The position numbers were made by a program, and so were the translations under genes. From NCBI GenBank assembly GCA_965220835.1, contig OZ244842.1:3534001-3598000 (forward strand): a DNA stretch of 64,000 nt, given 5' to 3'. This stretch comes from Azophilus sp965220835 (GTDB lineage: Bacteria; Pseudomonadota; Gammaproteobacteria; Pseudomonadales; Azotimanducaceae). Below the pieces are notes generated by a model. It saw only the letters and a program-made list of their open reading frames with translations, had not been told where the DNA came from and ran no database searches. The first letter of the stretch is position 1. Each line of letters opens with the position of its first letter. Below are positions 1 to 7,269 of this stretch, piece by piece.

Positions 1-1
1 T

Positions 2-532
2 GCGCCAACCGGCTTGCGGCCGCTGACTTTGGCCTGCGCCGCCGCCGTGCGCCGTTGCGCAGCGGCTTCCTTTCTGGAGCTGGTGGAGGTGGCTGGGCAA
101 ATGGACATTGTGGCCCTGGCGGAACCGCCTCGCCTGCCAGTGGTCAGCGATGGCTATCTGGCGCCCTTCGGCTGGGGCGTGGCCGCCGGAGCTACCTTTG
201 AGCATCGGCCTTGGCCCGTCGAAGACGCCACCGCCCACAATCTGCGCCAACTGAGCGGATGCCCCCATCGATGGCTGAGACGTTTCCGGGCCAACCGAGC
301 CATCGCTTCCGATCGCACGCCCATCGTCGGCGAATTGGCCGAGGGCCTCACCGTCAGCACCGCCCACGGTGCGATGGGCATGACCACCGCGCCCTTCGCC
401 GGCGCCATCGTCGCCAGCCGTGTGACCGGCGACTTCCCGCCGTTGGAGTGCGCCGTTGAAGCCCTTGTGGAGCCGTCCCGTTTCCGTCGCCGTCAAGCTC
501 GGCGCGGCTACCGGCTCGGCGCTTCGGCTTGA
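2..532 (+). CDS. mnmC: C-terminal part of MnmC-like FAD oxidoreductase (5' end outside window)
   Basis: The frame is open from the first bases of the window to a TGA at 530-532, so only the C-terminal ~176 residues are visible. The pattern PVVSDGYLAPFG, then a GATFEH segment, a W/E-D-A-x-x-N-L-x-x-L helix, and a final RTPIVGEL ... HGAMGMTTAPFAGAIVAS stretch matches the end of the FAD domain of MnmC, where the last motif closes the flavin site. MnmC completes 5-methylaminomethyl-2-thiouridine in the tRNA wobble position by removing carboxymethyl and then methylating. Only the oxidoreductase half can be judged here. Another DAO-family oxidoreductase remains possible because the methyltransferase half is not in view. 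The gene ends 9 nt from the convergent serA stop. Confidence 0.6.
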   Translation, partial: APTGLRPLTLACAAAVRRCAAASFLELVEVAGQMDIVALAEPPRLPVVSDGYLAPFGWGVAAGATFEHRPWPVEDATAHNLRQLSGCPHRWLRRFRANRAIASDRTPIVGELAEGLTVSTAHGAMGMTTAPFAGAIVASRVTGDFPPLECAVEALVEPSRFRRRQARRGYRLGASA

Positions 533-541
533 TTTGGGCGG

Positions 542-1729
542 TCAGGCAGCGGCGTTGCCGTTGAGAACGCGGACGTTGATGACGCTGTCGATGGCGGCGA
601 GCTCGCCAAGCAGCGCATTGTCCGGAGCCGCTTCGATGTCGAGCAGGTTGTAGGCAACGTCGCCAAGGCTCTTGTTGAGCATGTCGATGATGTTGATGTC
701 GTGCTTGGCGAGCACTGAGGTCATCTGGCCGAGCATGCCAGCCACGTTGCGGTTGGTAATGGCCAGGCGATGCCCGCCCGAGGGCTCTAGGGCCACCGCC
801 GGAAAGTTGACCGAGTTGACGATGTTGCCCGTCTCCAGAAAGTCGATGAGCTGGTTGGCCGCCATGACCGCGCAGTTCTCCTCCGCCTCCGCCGTGCTGG
901 CCCCTAGGTGGGGGGTGAGGCGAACGTTGGGGCGGCCGATCAGCCCTGGCACCGGGAAGTCCGCCACATAGCTGGCGAGGCGCCCGTCGTCCAGCGCACG
1001 GGTCAGCGCCTGCAGGTCCACGACCGGCTCCCGAGCGAAGTTGAGCAGCACGCTGCCGGGGCGGAACGAGCGCAGTGCCTCCTCGCTGATGAGGCCCTCA
1101 GTCTCCGGCAGCAACGGCATGTGCAGGGTCACGAAGTCGCAGCGGGCGAACAGGCTGGGCAGGTTCTCCATTCGCCGCACCTCGCTGGGCAGCCGCCACG
1201 CGGCGTCCACCGAGATGGAGGGGTCGTAGCCGAGGACGTCCATGCCCAAGTCCAGCGCGGCACGGGCCACCAAGGAGCCGATGGCCCCAAGGCCCACGAC
1301 GCCCAGCGACTTGCCCCTCAGCTCGCGGCCCTTGAAGCGCTTCTTCTCCGCCTCGACTAAGGCGTTCAGTTCCGCAGCATCGGTAACGCCGTCGAGGGTG
1401 GCGACGAAGTCCACCCCGCCAACCACGTCCCGGGAACTGATGAAAAGCGCTGCCAGCACCAACTCCTTCACCGAGTTGGCGTTGGCGCCCGGCGTGTTGA
1501 ACACCACCACCCCTTGCCGGGTGCAGTGCGCCACGGGCACGTTGTTGACGCCGGCCCCAGCCCGGGCGATGGCGCGCAGGCGGTCGTGGATGTCGTCCTC
1601 GCCGAGCTTGTGGCTGCGCAGCAGTATGGCATCCGGGTCCGCAATTTCGGTACCCAGTTCATAGCGCTGCCGCGGAAAGCGCTCTAGACCACGAACGGCG
1701 ATCTGATTGTAGGTGCGAATCTTGTACAT
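542..1729 (-). CDS. serA: D-3-phosphoglycerate dehydrogenase with C-terminal ACT domain
   Basis: Oxidises 3-phosphoglycerate to 3-phosphohydroxypyruvate with NAD+, the first step of serine synthesis, in the cytosol. From the chosen ATG (MYKIRTYN) the protein has 395 residues. The substrate-domain pattern GAGVNNVPV is at about 58-66, the Rossmann motif GLGAIG at 146-151, Arg in NFAREP at 233, and the catalytic His in PHLGAST at 274. An ACT domain runs from about 319 to 392 (AITNRNVAGMLGQMTSVL), which in E. coli SerA binds serine for feedback inhibition. A longer in-frame extension upstream would overlap the preceding crotonase gene and does not look like SerA, so the internal ATG is preferred. 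The crotonase gene ends 19 nt upstream on the same strand, so the two may be co-transcribed. Confidence 0.93.
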   Translation of the reverse strand: MYKIRTYNQIAVRGLERFPRQRYELGTEIADPDAILLRSHKLGEDDIHDRLRAIARAGAGVNNVPVAHCTRQGVVVFNTPGANANSVKELVLAALFISSRDVVGGVDFVATLDGVTDAAELNALVEAEKKRFKGRELRGKSLGVVGLGAIGSLVARAALDLGMDVLGYDPSISVDAAWRLPSEVRRMENLPSLFARCDFVTLHMPLLPETEGLISEEALRSFRPGSVLLNFAREPVVDLQALTRALDDGRLASYVADFPVPGLIGRPNVRLTPHLGASTAEAEENCAVMAANQLIDFLETGNIVNSVNFPAVALEPSGGHRLAITNRNVAGMLGQMTSVLAKHDINIIDMLNKSLGDVAYNLLDIEAAPDNALLGELAAIDSVINVRVLNGNAAA

Positions 1730-1748
1730 GCTGATGGTCGAACGCCCC

Positions 1749-2531
1749 TCATTCGCCTGTGAAGTTGGCGGTGCGCTTCTCAAGGAACGCTGACACCCCT
1801 TCCTTGAAATCCGCAGATGCGCCAGCTAGGTTTTGCAGGCGAGCCTCCAGATCAAGCTGCTGCTCGTAGGAATTGTGCCAAGTGTTCCAGTAGGCCTGAC
1901 GTATCAGGCCCAATGAGCGCGGGCCATCGGCGAGTTGGCGGGCCAGGGCGACGGCGCCCTCCATGAGCGCGTTGTTGTCGTCAAACAGCCTGTTCACCAT
2001 GCCCCACTCGTGGGCCTTCTCGGCGGGCAGCCGCTCCGCCAGAAGCGACAGCTCCACAGCCCGGCCCCAGCCGATCAGGCGGGGCAGCATGAAGGTGGAG
2101 CCGCCGTCCGGCACAAGGCCGATGCGGGCGAAGGCCTGCAGGAAGTAGGCCCCCTTCTGAGCGCAGACGATGTCGCCGATCAGCGCGAAGCTCATGCCCA
2201 CACCGGCCGCCGGGCCGTTGACCGCGGTGACGATGGGCATGTCGAGATCCCGCAAACCCAGCAGCAAGGGATGGTAGCCGCCGCGCAGGCCATCGCCGGC
2301 GCCGCCGCGGCGTTCGTTGCGGCCCTCATCCTGCAGATTGGCCCCGGCGCAGAACGCCCGGCCTTGGCCAGTCAGCAACAGGCAGCGGGCGCCGTTGGCG
2401 GGATCCTTCACCCGGTGGAAGGCTTCTTGAAAGTCGGCCAGCATCTGCGCGCCGACGGCGTTGAGCACCTCGGGATGATTGAATTTCAGGACGGCCACCT
2501 TGCCGTCGAAGTCCAGCGACATGCGTTCCAT
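1749..2531 (-). CDS. Enoyl-CoA hydratase/isomerase (crotonase) family, PaaG-like
   Basis: A 260-residue crotonase-fold enzyme acting on acyl-CoA thioesters. The oxyanion-hole segments AFCAGANL and NGPAAGVGMSFAL are present. In the second active-site segment, ARIGLVPDGGSTFMLPRLIG, Asp stands where true enoyl-CoA hydratases have Glu (PEGG). That PDGG form is typical of PaaG-like isomerases and several degradative crotonases, so a specific hydratase name is not justified. The start is set by a GGGAG ribosome site 7-8 nt before the ATG. The gene lies directly upstream of serA. No acyl-CoA dehydrogenase or thiolase is adjacent, so the pathway is unknown. Confidence 0.85.
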   Translation of the reverse strand: MERMSLDFDGKVAVLKFNHPEVLNAVGAQMLADFQEAFHRVKDPANGARCLLLTGQGRAFCAGANLQDEGRNERRGGAGDGLRGGYHPLLLGLRDLDMPIVTAVNGPAAGVGMSFALIGDIVCAQKGAYFLQAFARIGLVPDGGSTFMLPRLIGWGRAVELSLLAERLPAEKAHEWGMVNRLFDDNNALMEGAVALARQLADGPRSLGLIRQAYWNTWHNSYEQQLDLEARLQNLAGASADFKEGVSAFLEKRTANFTGE

Positions 2532-2697
2532 GTTCAGGCTCCCAAAAAGCCGGTAACCTTAACGCATCTGCCCAACGCTTTGTATTGGTGTGCGCCCGCG
2601 TCCAGTAATTCTCAATGTGGCTTTTTCGTTACGTCAGACTACGCCCCCGCTCCGACAAAGTGAGAACTGCTGTATCCGAGTCGCGGGTGCGTTGGGC

Positions 2698-2715
2698 GTT
2701 TCGCTGACGCGAAAC
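2698..2715. repeat. Single hairpin of the GTTTCGC family in the divergent crotonase/CDF spacer
   Basis: GTTTCGC, loop TGAC, then GCGAAAC: a perfect 7-bp stem. It lies between the divergent crotonase and CDF genes. The same stem word (TTTCGC/GCGAAA) recurs in the arrays at 10.2-10.4 kb and at 25.3 kb with different loops, so this is probably a solitary copy of the same repeat family. Confidence 0.6.
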
Positions 2716-2784
2716 CCGGCACTTGCTATTGCTGGGAGTGAATTCTCATAGGTTTCTGAACTTGGAAAGACCACTCTTCGCCGG

Positions 2785-3693
2785 ATGAAACGCAAGGGCG
2801 AAAACGGGCGCTCACTTTCGGCCGCCCTCAATGGTGGCGAGCGCCGCAGTCAAGCGCTGTTGGGACGCGCCTTCGTCCTGATCGCGGGCTTCGCCGTGGT
2901 GGAGATCGTTGGCGGCATCCTGAGCAACTCGCTGACGCTGCTAGCGGACGCCGGCCACATGGTTCTCGACGCTGCTGCGCTGGGCTTGGCTTGGGGCGCA
3001 CTGTGGCTGTCCAAGCGGCCCGCCACGGCGAGCCTGACCTACGGGCACCATCGCGTGCAGGTCATGGCAGCGTTTCTTAACGGCTTGGCGCTTGCCTTGC
3101 TGGTGCTGTGGATTCTCAAGGAAGCCGTCGAGCGCCTTATGGCGCCCCAGCCGATGGCCCCCCTGACCGCGCTGGGCGTTGCGACAATTGGCCTGATCGT
3201 AAATCTGATCGCCTACCGCTGGCTCGCGCATAGCCACGATAGCGTCAATGTGCAGGCCGCCGCGCTGCACGTTCTCGGCGACCTGCTCGGCAGCCTGGCG
3301 GCGATCACGGCGGCCCTGACCGTCCATTTCACTGGCTGGGCTCGCGTGGATCCATTGCTTGCGCTGCTGGTCGCCGCGATTCTCACCCGAGGCACTTGGC
3401 GGGTGCTGAAGGCGTCGAGCCACCTGCTGTTGCAGGGCGCTCCGAACGCGGTCAGCATCGTCGATCTGCGCACCGCACTGACGGCGACGCCAGGCGTCAT
3501 CGATGTGCACGATCTTCATGTTTGGGGCCTCACCGCAGAGCGGCCTGTTGCCACGCTCCACGCGCGCATCGCTGACGGCGCCGACCGCCACAGCGTCACC
3601 GCAGCGCTCAAGAAGGCGCTGCGTGAAGGCTTCGGCGTGGCACACTCCACCATTCAGCTCGAACGCGGTGAGTGCCCGGACAGAGTTGCTTGA
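2785..3693 (+). CDS. Cation diffusion facilitator (CzcD/ZitB-type metal/H+ antiporter)
   Basis: A 302-residue inner-membrane exporter of divalent metals, most often Zn2+, driven by the proton gradient. Six hydrophobic segments fit the CDF fold. The metal site is visible as D55-x-x-H58-x3-D62 in TM2 (LADAGHMVLDAA) and H162-x3-D166 in TM5 (LHVLGDLLGS). The C-terminal cytoplasmic domain (VIDVHDLHVWGLTAERPVATLHA) is the usual CDF dimerisation domain. The His-rich loop between TM4 and TM5 is short (HSHD). The ATG lacks a strong ribosome site. The gene is convergent with an MFS gene across a repeat-filled spacer. Substrate cannot be told from sequence. Confidence 0.92.
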   Translation: MKRKGENGRSLSAALNGGERRSQALLGRAFVLIAGFAVVEIVGGILSNSLTLLADAGHMVLDAAALGLAWGALWLSKRPATASLTYGHHRVQVMAAFLNGLALALLVLWILKEAVERLMAPQPMAPLTALGVATIGLIVNLIAYRWLAHSHDSVNVQAAALHVLGDLLGSLAAITAALTVHFTGWARVDPLLALLVAAILTRGTWRVLKASSHLLLQGAPNAVSIVDLRTALTATPGVIDVHDLHVWGLTAERPVATLHARIADGADRHSVTAALKKALREGFGVAHSTIQLERGECPDRVA

Positions 3694-3698
3694 AAGCA

Positions 3699-3950
3699 AG
3701 GGGCGACCCCCTCGCGAAGCGAGGGGCACTCGCCTGCTCCCCGGCTGAGGGCTGTTTCCTGCGAGGGGCGAACCCCACACGCTCCCCGGCTGAGGGCTCT
3801 TTCTTGCGAGGGGCGAACCCCACACGCTCCCCGGCTGAGGGCTCTTTCTTGCGAGGGGTTGCCCCCTCGCGCTCCCCGGCTGAGGGCTCTTTCTCGCGAG
3901 GGGTTGCCCCCTCGCGCTCCCCGGCTGAAGGCTCTTTCTCGCGAGCTTCC
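3699..3950. repeat. 45-bp tandem repeat array, cluster 1 (five units)
   Basis: The core GGCTGAGGGCT (last copy GGCTGAAGGCT) starts at 3743, 3788, 3833, 3878 and 3923, an exact 45-bp period. Several units contain a perfect 8-bp hairpin, GCGAGGGG-TTGC-CCCCTCGC. The array is preceded at 3709-3727 by the same word in the opposite order (CCCCTCGC-GAA-GCGAGGGG). Because 45 is a multiple of three, all frames stay open and would encode 15-residue repeats, but no frame has a ribosome site or family resemblance, so I treat it as non-coding. It lies downstream of the CDF gene. Confidence 0.9.
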
Positions 3951-4001
3951 GCTCCGATGCGCCGAGCCGCTGACGCGCAGGAACTAAGAGGCTCACTGGG
4001 A

Positions 4002-4116
4002 GAGAACCGGCATGCGGTGCGCGCATCCGGCGCTGTTAAGGCTCGTGCCTGCGCGTATCGTCGCGGTAAGCGCCTCCGCCTGGCGCGCCGGATGCGCGCA
4101 CCTCATGCCGGTTCTC
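4002..4116. repeat. 32-bp near-perfect inverted repeat between the two 45-bp arrays
   Basis: Left arm 4002-4033 and right arm 4085-4116 are reverse complements at 31 of 32 positions and enclose a 51-nt spacer. The arms begin GAGAACCGGCATG on the left and end CATGCCGGTTCTC on the right. Transcripts of either strand could form a long stem. The spacer shows no open frame. The arms resemble the ends of a small non-autonomous element, but no target-site duplication is evident. Confidence 0.88.
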
Positions 4117-4196
4117 GGCGCCGGATCGAAGGAACGATTCCCCCCGAAAGTGAGTGGCTCAAAATCAACAACTTGAAGACCCGTTCCGTGGAAGGG

Positions 4197-4432
4197 GTGG
4201 ACCCCCTCGCTAAGCGAGGGGCACTCGCCTGCTCCTCGGCTGAGGGCTCTTTCCTGCGAGGGGCGGACCCCTCGCGCTCCCCAAGCTGAAGGCTCTTTCT
4301 TGCGAGGGGTTGCCCCCTCGCGCTCCCCGGCTGAGGGCTCTTTCTTGCGAGGGGTTGCCCCCTCGCGCTCCCCAAGCTGAAGGCTCTTTCTTGCGAGGGG
4401 CGGACCCCTCGCGCACCCCAAGCTGAGGGCTC
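4197..4432. repeat. 45/46-bp tandem repeat array, cluster 2 (five units)
   Basis: A second copy of the array begins with nearly the same leader as cluster 1 (CCCCTCGC-TAA-GCGAGGGG at 4204-4222). The core GCTGA(G/A)GGCT starts at 4239, 4285, 4330, 4376 and 4422, giving periods of 46, 45, 46 and 46. Hairpins have loops TTGC or CGGA with the same GCGAGGGG stem. The 46-bp units would break a reading frame, which argues against coding. The last unit runs up to the stop codon of the convergent MFS gene. Confidence 0.9.
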
Positions 4433-5673
4433 TAACCCGCGGCGTTCGTCGGGAGACCGCGTACGCTGAAGATGAGCGGCACGATGAGGCCGATGAAAAT
4501 GCTCAGGCTCAGTGCGGCCAGCATGAGCAGCGTTGTGCCCAAGCCCCAGAGGTCGAAGGCCAGCCCCACCAGTGGCCCAGTCGCGACGAAGAGGCCGCGA
4601 AAGCCGAAGCTGGCCAGCGAGTTGGCCGTGGCGCGGAATTCGCTCGGCACCCGGCTGTTCAGCGCGTCGGTGAGGATCACGGTGCCGAGGCCGCGGGCGA
4701 TGAAAAACGCCGAGGCGGCCAACAGACCGCCCACGACACCCAATCGGTGAAACCCCAGATAGCCCAGCGCCGGCAGCAGGCCCATGATCGCCAAAACCCC
4801 GGTCGGACCGATGCGTTCCTCAAGATGGTGGGTCCAACGCCCCGCCACCGCGCTCAAGGCGCACAGGGCCGCCCAGAGGTAGCCAAAGTGCGCCAAGCCG
4901 AGGCCTTGCTGCTCCCACAGCTTGGGCAGCAGCCACACGGCGTAGAAGGTGGTCAGGCTCCAGATGCAAAGCGCCAGGAACACCAGCCGCAACACCAAGT
5001 CGCCGCGCAGCAGGTGGCGCGTGATGCGGGCCATGTTGGCCCAGTGGCCTTCGGCGGACAGTCTTGCCGCCGGTGGCTCGTGCAGGCGCAGGGCGAACGC
5101 CAAGGGCAGCCAGCCGACCAGCACTTGGACGGCGACCACGCCGCCGAGGGTGCCCCACACCAGCAGCAACGAGCAGGCGACGCCCGCCATGGCTTCGGAC
5201 AGGGTGCGCACCGCGTAGAGCTTGCCCACCACTTGCCGTTGTCGCCGGTCGCTGCTGCCCCGGGCCAGTTCGGTGTCGTAGAGCAGGGCCAGATCGGCGC
5301 CGGAAGTCAGGCTGAAGCTGATCGCCAGGGCAGTCTCGAACAGCGCCAGGGTCCAGAAACCATCGGCGATCGCCAGCAAGCTGTAGCCGACACCCGCAAA
5401 CGCAGTGCCCAGGATCAGGCAGCGGCGCCGGCCAATCAAGTCGGCCAGGTACCCGGACGGCGCCTCGGTGACCATGACCACGAAGGCGAACAGCGCCTGC
5501 AGGGTGAAGACCTGCTGCATGGACAGCCCCTTGCTCTGAAAGAAGGGCACGGCCACCGGCATGATCACCAGGAACGCCTTGAAGAACCCCAGCCACAGCG
5601 TGCGGCCCACATTGGCCTTCAGCCGTGCTGCATCGCGTTCCATCGTTTCTGCATGCAACCTGTTCACACTCAC
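4432..5673 (-). CDS. Major facilitator superfamily transporter
   Basis: About 413 residues with 12 predicted membrane segments. The MFS loop-2/3 signature is visible as GYLADLIGRRRCL (around residues 75-87), following a typical TM1-TM2 pair. It is probably an inner-membrane secondary transporter of unknown substrate. The start is uncertain: GTG at 5673, a second GTG at 5667, and ATG at 5643 are in frame, with a GAAGG ribosome site just before the GTG pair. The gene ends directly in repeat cluster 2 and its upstream region contains a minisatellite. Confidence 0.85.
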   Translation of the reverse strand: MSVNRLHAETMERDAARLKANVGRTLWLGFFKAFLVIMPVAVPFFQSKGLSMQQVFTLQALFAFVVMVTEAPSGYLADLIGRRRCLILGTAFAGVGYSLLAIADGFWTLALFETALAISFSLTSGADLALLYDTELARGSSDRRQRQVVGKLYAVRTLSEAMAGVACSLLLVWGTLGGVVAVQVLVGWLPLAFALRLHEPPAARLSAEGHWANMARITRHLLRGDLVLRLVFLALCIWSLTTFYAVWLLPKLWEQQGLGLAHFGYLWAALCALSAVAGRWTHHLEERIGPTGVLAIMGLLPALGYLGFHRLGVVGGLLAASAFFIARGLGTVILTDALNSRVPSEFRATANSLASFGFRGLFVATGPLVGLAFDLWGLGTTLLMLAALSLSIFIGLIVPLIFSVRGLPTNAAG

Positions 5674-5696
5674 ATCCTTCGCAATTCAAACCGCTT

Positions 5697-5709
5697 GTTG
5701 TTCAACAAC
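5697..5709. promoter_or_regulatory. Possible operator: 6-1-6 palindrome upstream of the MFS gene
   Basis: GTTGTT-C-AACAAC is a perfect dyad about 24 nt upstream of the MFS start, in a local A/T-rich patch. Position and symmetry fit a repressor site for a dimeric regulator, but no regulator gene is adjacent and the palindrome could be chance. Confidence 0.25.
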
Positions 5710-5780
5710 CTTCGGTATTGGCAACTTTCCAGACTGGACGCCTAGAAAAAGATGTCCGGAAAATGGCTGCCCGGAGAAGT

Positions 5781-5968
5781 TGCCCAAAAGGAGCTGCCCA
5801 AAAGGAGCTGCCCAAATGGGGCTGCCCAAAAGGGGCTGCCCAAAACCCAAGAGGAGCTGCCCAAAAACCAAATAGAGCTGCCCAAAACCCACAAGAGCTG
5901 CCCAAAACCCACAAGAGCTGCCCAAACCCCAAGTGAGCTGCCCAAACCCCAAATGAGCTGCCCAAAAA
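5781..5968. repeat. Minisatellite of eleven TGCCCAAA cores with changing period (14, 21, 20 bp)
   Basis: TGCCCA(A/A) cores start at 5781, 5795, 5809, 5823, 5837, 5858, 5879, 5899, 5919, 5939 and 5959. Spacing is 14 bp four times, then 21 bp twice, then 20 bp four times. Most are preceded by GAGC. The array lies in the upstream region of the MFS gene and just beyond the DyP terminator. Open frames exist through it on both strands, but the mixed periods shift frame and no start context supports translation. Confidence 0.92.
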
Positions 5969-5970
5969 AG

Positions 5971-6006
5971 AAAAACCCCGAAGGCCTTAGGGCGCTTCGG
6001 GGTCTT
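5971..6006. terminator. Bidirectional rho-independent terminator
   Basis: CCCCGAAG (5976-5983) pairs with CTTCGGGG (5995-6002) around an 11-nt loop. Read on the minus strand, the hairpin is followed by TTTTTCTTTTTT, a strong U-tract, placing it as the terminator of the minus-strand DyP (and topA) transcript. Read on the plus strand, it is followed only by TCTTT. Confidence 0.85.
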
Positions 6007-6328
6007 TCGAATCAACGGAAGGGCTTCCCAACGGGGTCACCCTCCGACGCTGCGCGCACTATCCATGCACCCCCGCCGCCTTTGGCACGGTCACGTCCAC
6101 TCGCCCGCTCGTGGCGTGCGGAAAGACCCGGCAATTTCGGGAAATCGGCTTCATGGCAGCGGCAATGTCCTTTGCTGACGTCAAGGGCGGCGCACCATAC
6201 GCAGGCTGAGACCCTGTGTCAATCAAAAGCGCGCGGAAGTGTTGGCAACAAATGGACTTGCCCGCTTTTGGAACAAATGAACTGTCCGCTTTCACGGTCC
6301 GGGTTCCACCCCTGTCCCTCGGCCCGCA
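6007..6328. other. Intergenic spacer without a supportable gene
   Basis: About 320 nt between the terminator and the DyP stop codon. A 78-codon minus-strand frame exists but has no recognisable features or ribosome site. I see no tRNA, promoter or repeat here. It may simply be an extended 3' untranslated region of the DyP gene. Confidence 0.6.
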
Positions 6329-7228
6329 TCAGGGCGCAGCCTTGTCACCGAAAGCGGCCAGTAGGGCTGACGGAGGCGGCGCGTAGAAGAAGCTGCCGCT
6401 CACAGGTTGGGAGTGGCCGAGCAGCCGATCGCTAAGGCCATCCTCAGTTAGCCCGTACATGGACTCGAGCAGCCAGCGGAAGCGGTCCGGATCGGCGCTG
6501 AAGGCCAGAAAGTAGAGGCCGGCGTCTTGCAGGCGGCCCACCGGGCTGCTGCGGCGGTACACCTTGACCGCTTCGCCGCCGCGCTTGATGTCGGTGCGGC
6601 TGACGTGACTGTCCGGGGGCATGGCGTCGCCGGTGAGTTCAATGCTGTCCGCCTTGGTGCGGCCAATCACCTGCTCCTGGTCGGCCACCGGCAAAGTGTT
6701 GAATCCGGCCAAGTCATGTATCCAACGCTGGGCCATGATGAAGCTGCCGCCTGCATGAGGGCCGTCATGAATCAAGGCGGCCGCCAGTCTGGCGTCCTCC
6801 TTGGGGTTGGCGGAGCCGTCGACAAACCCTGTCAGGTCGCGGCTGTCACGGAAGCGGAAGCCGTGCTCCTCCGCCTGCAAGCGCGCCACGCCGGACAGTG
6901 CATCGCACCAAGCCAAGGCACGGGCGAAGAGCTCATCACGGGCTTCCCCGTGCAGCCAGATGAAGAGGTCGCGCTGGGAGGCTGGCGCGGACTTGCCGCT
7001 GCCTGCCACGGTGTTGAAGTCCGCCAATGCCGGAGGGGGCGAGGATTCGGACGAGCCCAGACCCGCCATCAAGCCTCGGCTGAAGCCAATGACCTGCTCC
7101 CCAGCGGCCACCGGCGCCAGCACCAGCGAGCGCCCGGGCAGGCGGGCCGGCACGTTGGGAACGCTGAACTCCAAAAAGACGTGGTGCGCGGTGCCTTCCA
7201 GGAAGATGCCTGCTTGATGGTCGATCAT
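6329..7228 (-). CDS. Dye-decolourising (DyP-type) haem peroxidase
   Basis: A 299-residue DyP peroxidase, close to the length of class B (YfeX-like) enzymes. The distal motif GFVDG is at 134-138 with catalytic Asp137, the proximal haem ligand is likely His208 (DSHVSRTD), and Arg225/226 (YRRSSP) is the conserved distal arginine. These enzymes oxidise phenolics, dyes or porphyrins with H2O2. No signal peptide is visible, so it is probably cytosolic. The C-terminus lacks an obvious encapsulin targeting peptide, and no encapsulin gene is near. It begins 41 nt downstream of topA on the same strand and probably shares its transcript, ending at the terminator near 5976. Confidence 0.93.
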   Translation of the reverse strand: MIDHQAGIFLEGTAHHVFLEFSVPNVPARLPGRSLVLAPVAAGEQVIGFSRGLMAGLGSSESSPPPALADFNTVAGSGKSAPASQRDLFIWLHGEARDELFARALAWCDALSGVARLQAEEHGFRFRDSRDLTGFVDGSANPKEDARLAAALIHDGPHAGGSFIMAQRWIHDLAGFNTLPVADQEQVIGRTKADSIELTGDAMPPDSHVSRTDIKRGGEAVKVYRRSSPVGRLQDAGLYFLAFSADPDRFRWLLESMYGLTEDGLSDRLLGHSQPVSGSFFYAPPPSALLAAFGDKAAP

Positions 7229-7269
7229 TGGGATGGGCCTAGTGCTCAGGGAATGGAAACAGGTCGCGT

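Noticed and set aside
2634..2831. 65-codon minus-strand frame overlapping the CDF start
   Set aside because: It overlaps the start of a well-supported gene, has no family and no ribosome site.
3672..4289. Long plus-strand frame encoding 15-residue repeats
   Set aside because: It is open only because the repeat unit is 45 bp; the opposite strand is also open, there is no ribosome site, and cluster 2 has 46-bp units that would shift the frame.
6059..6295. 78-codon minus-strand frame before the DyP terminator
   Set aside because: No ribosome site, no family, and composition like the surrounding spacer.
5752..6435. Lys/Cys/Pro-rich repeat protein across the TGCCCAAA minisatellite
   Set aside because: The repeat periods 14 and 20 are not multiples of three, several frames are open, and the frame runs through a strong terminator and into the antisense of the DyP gene.
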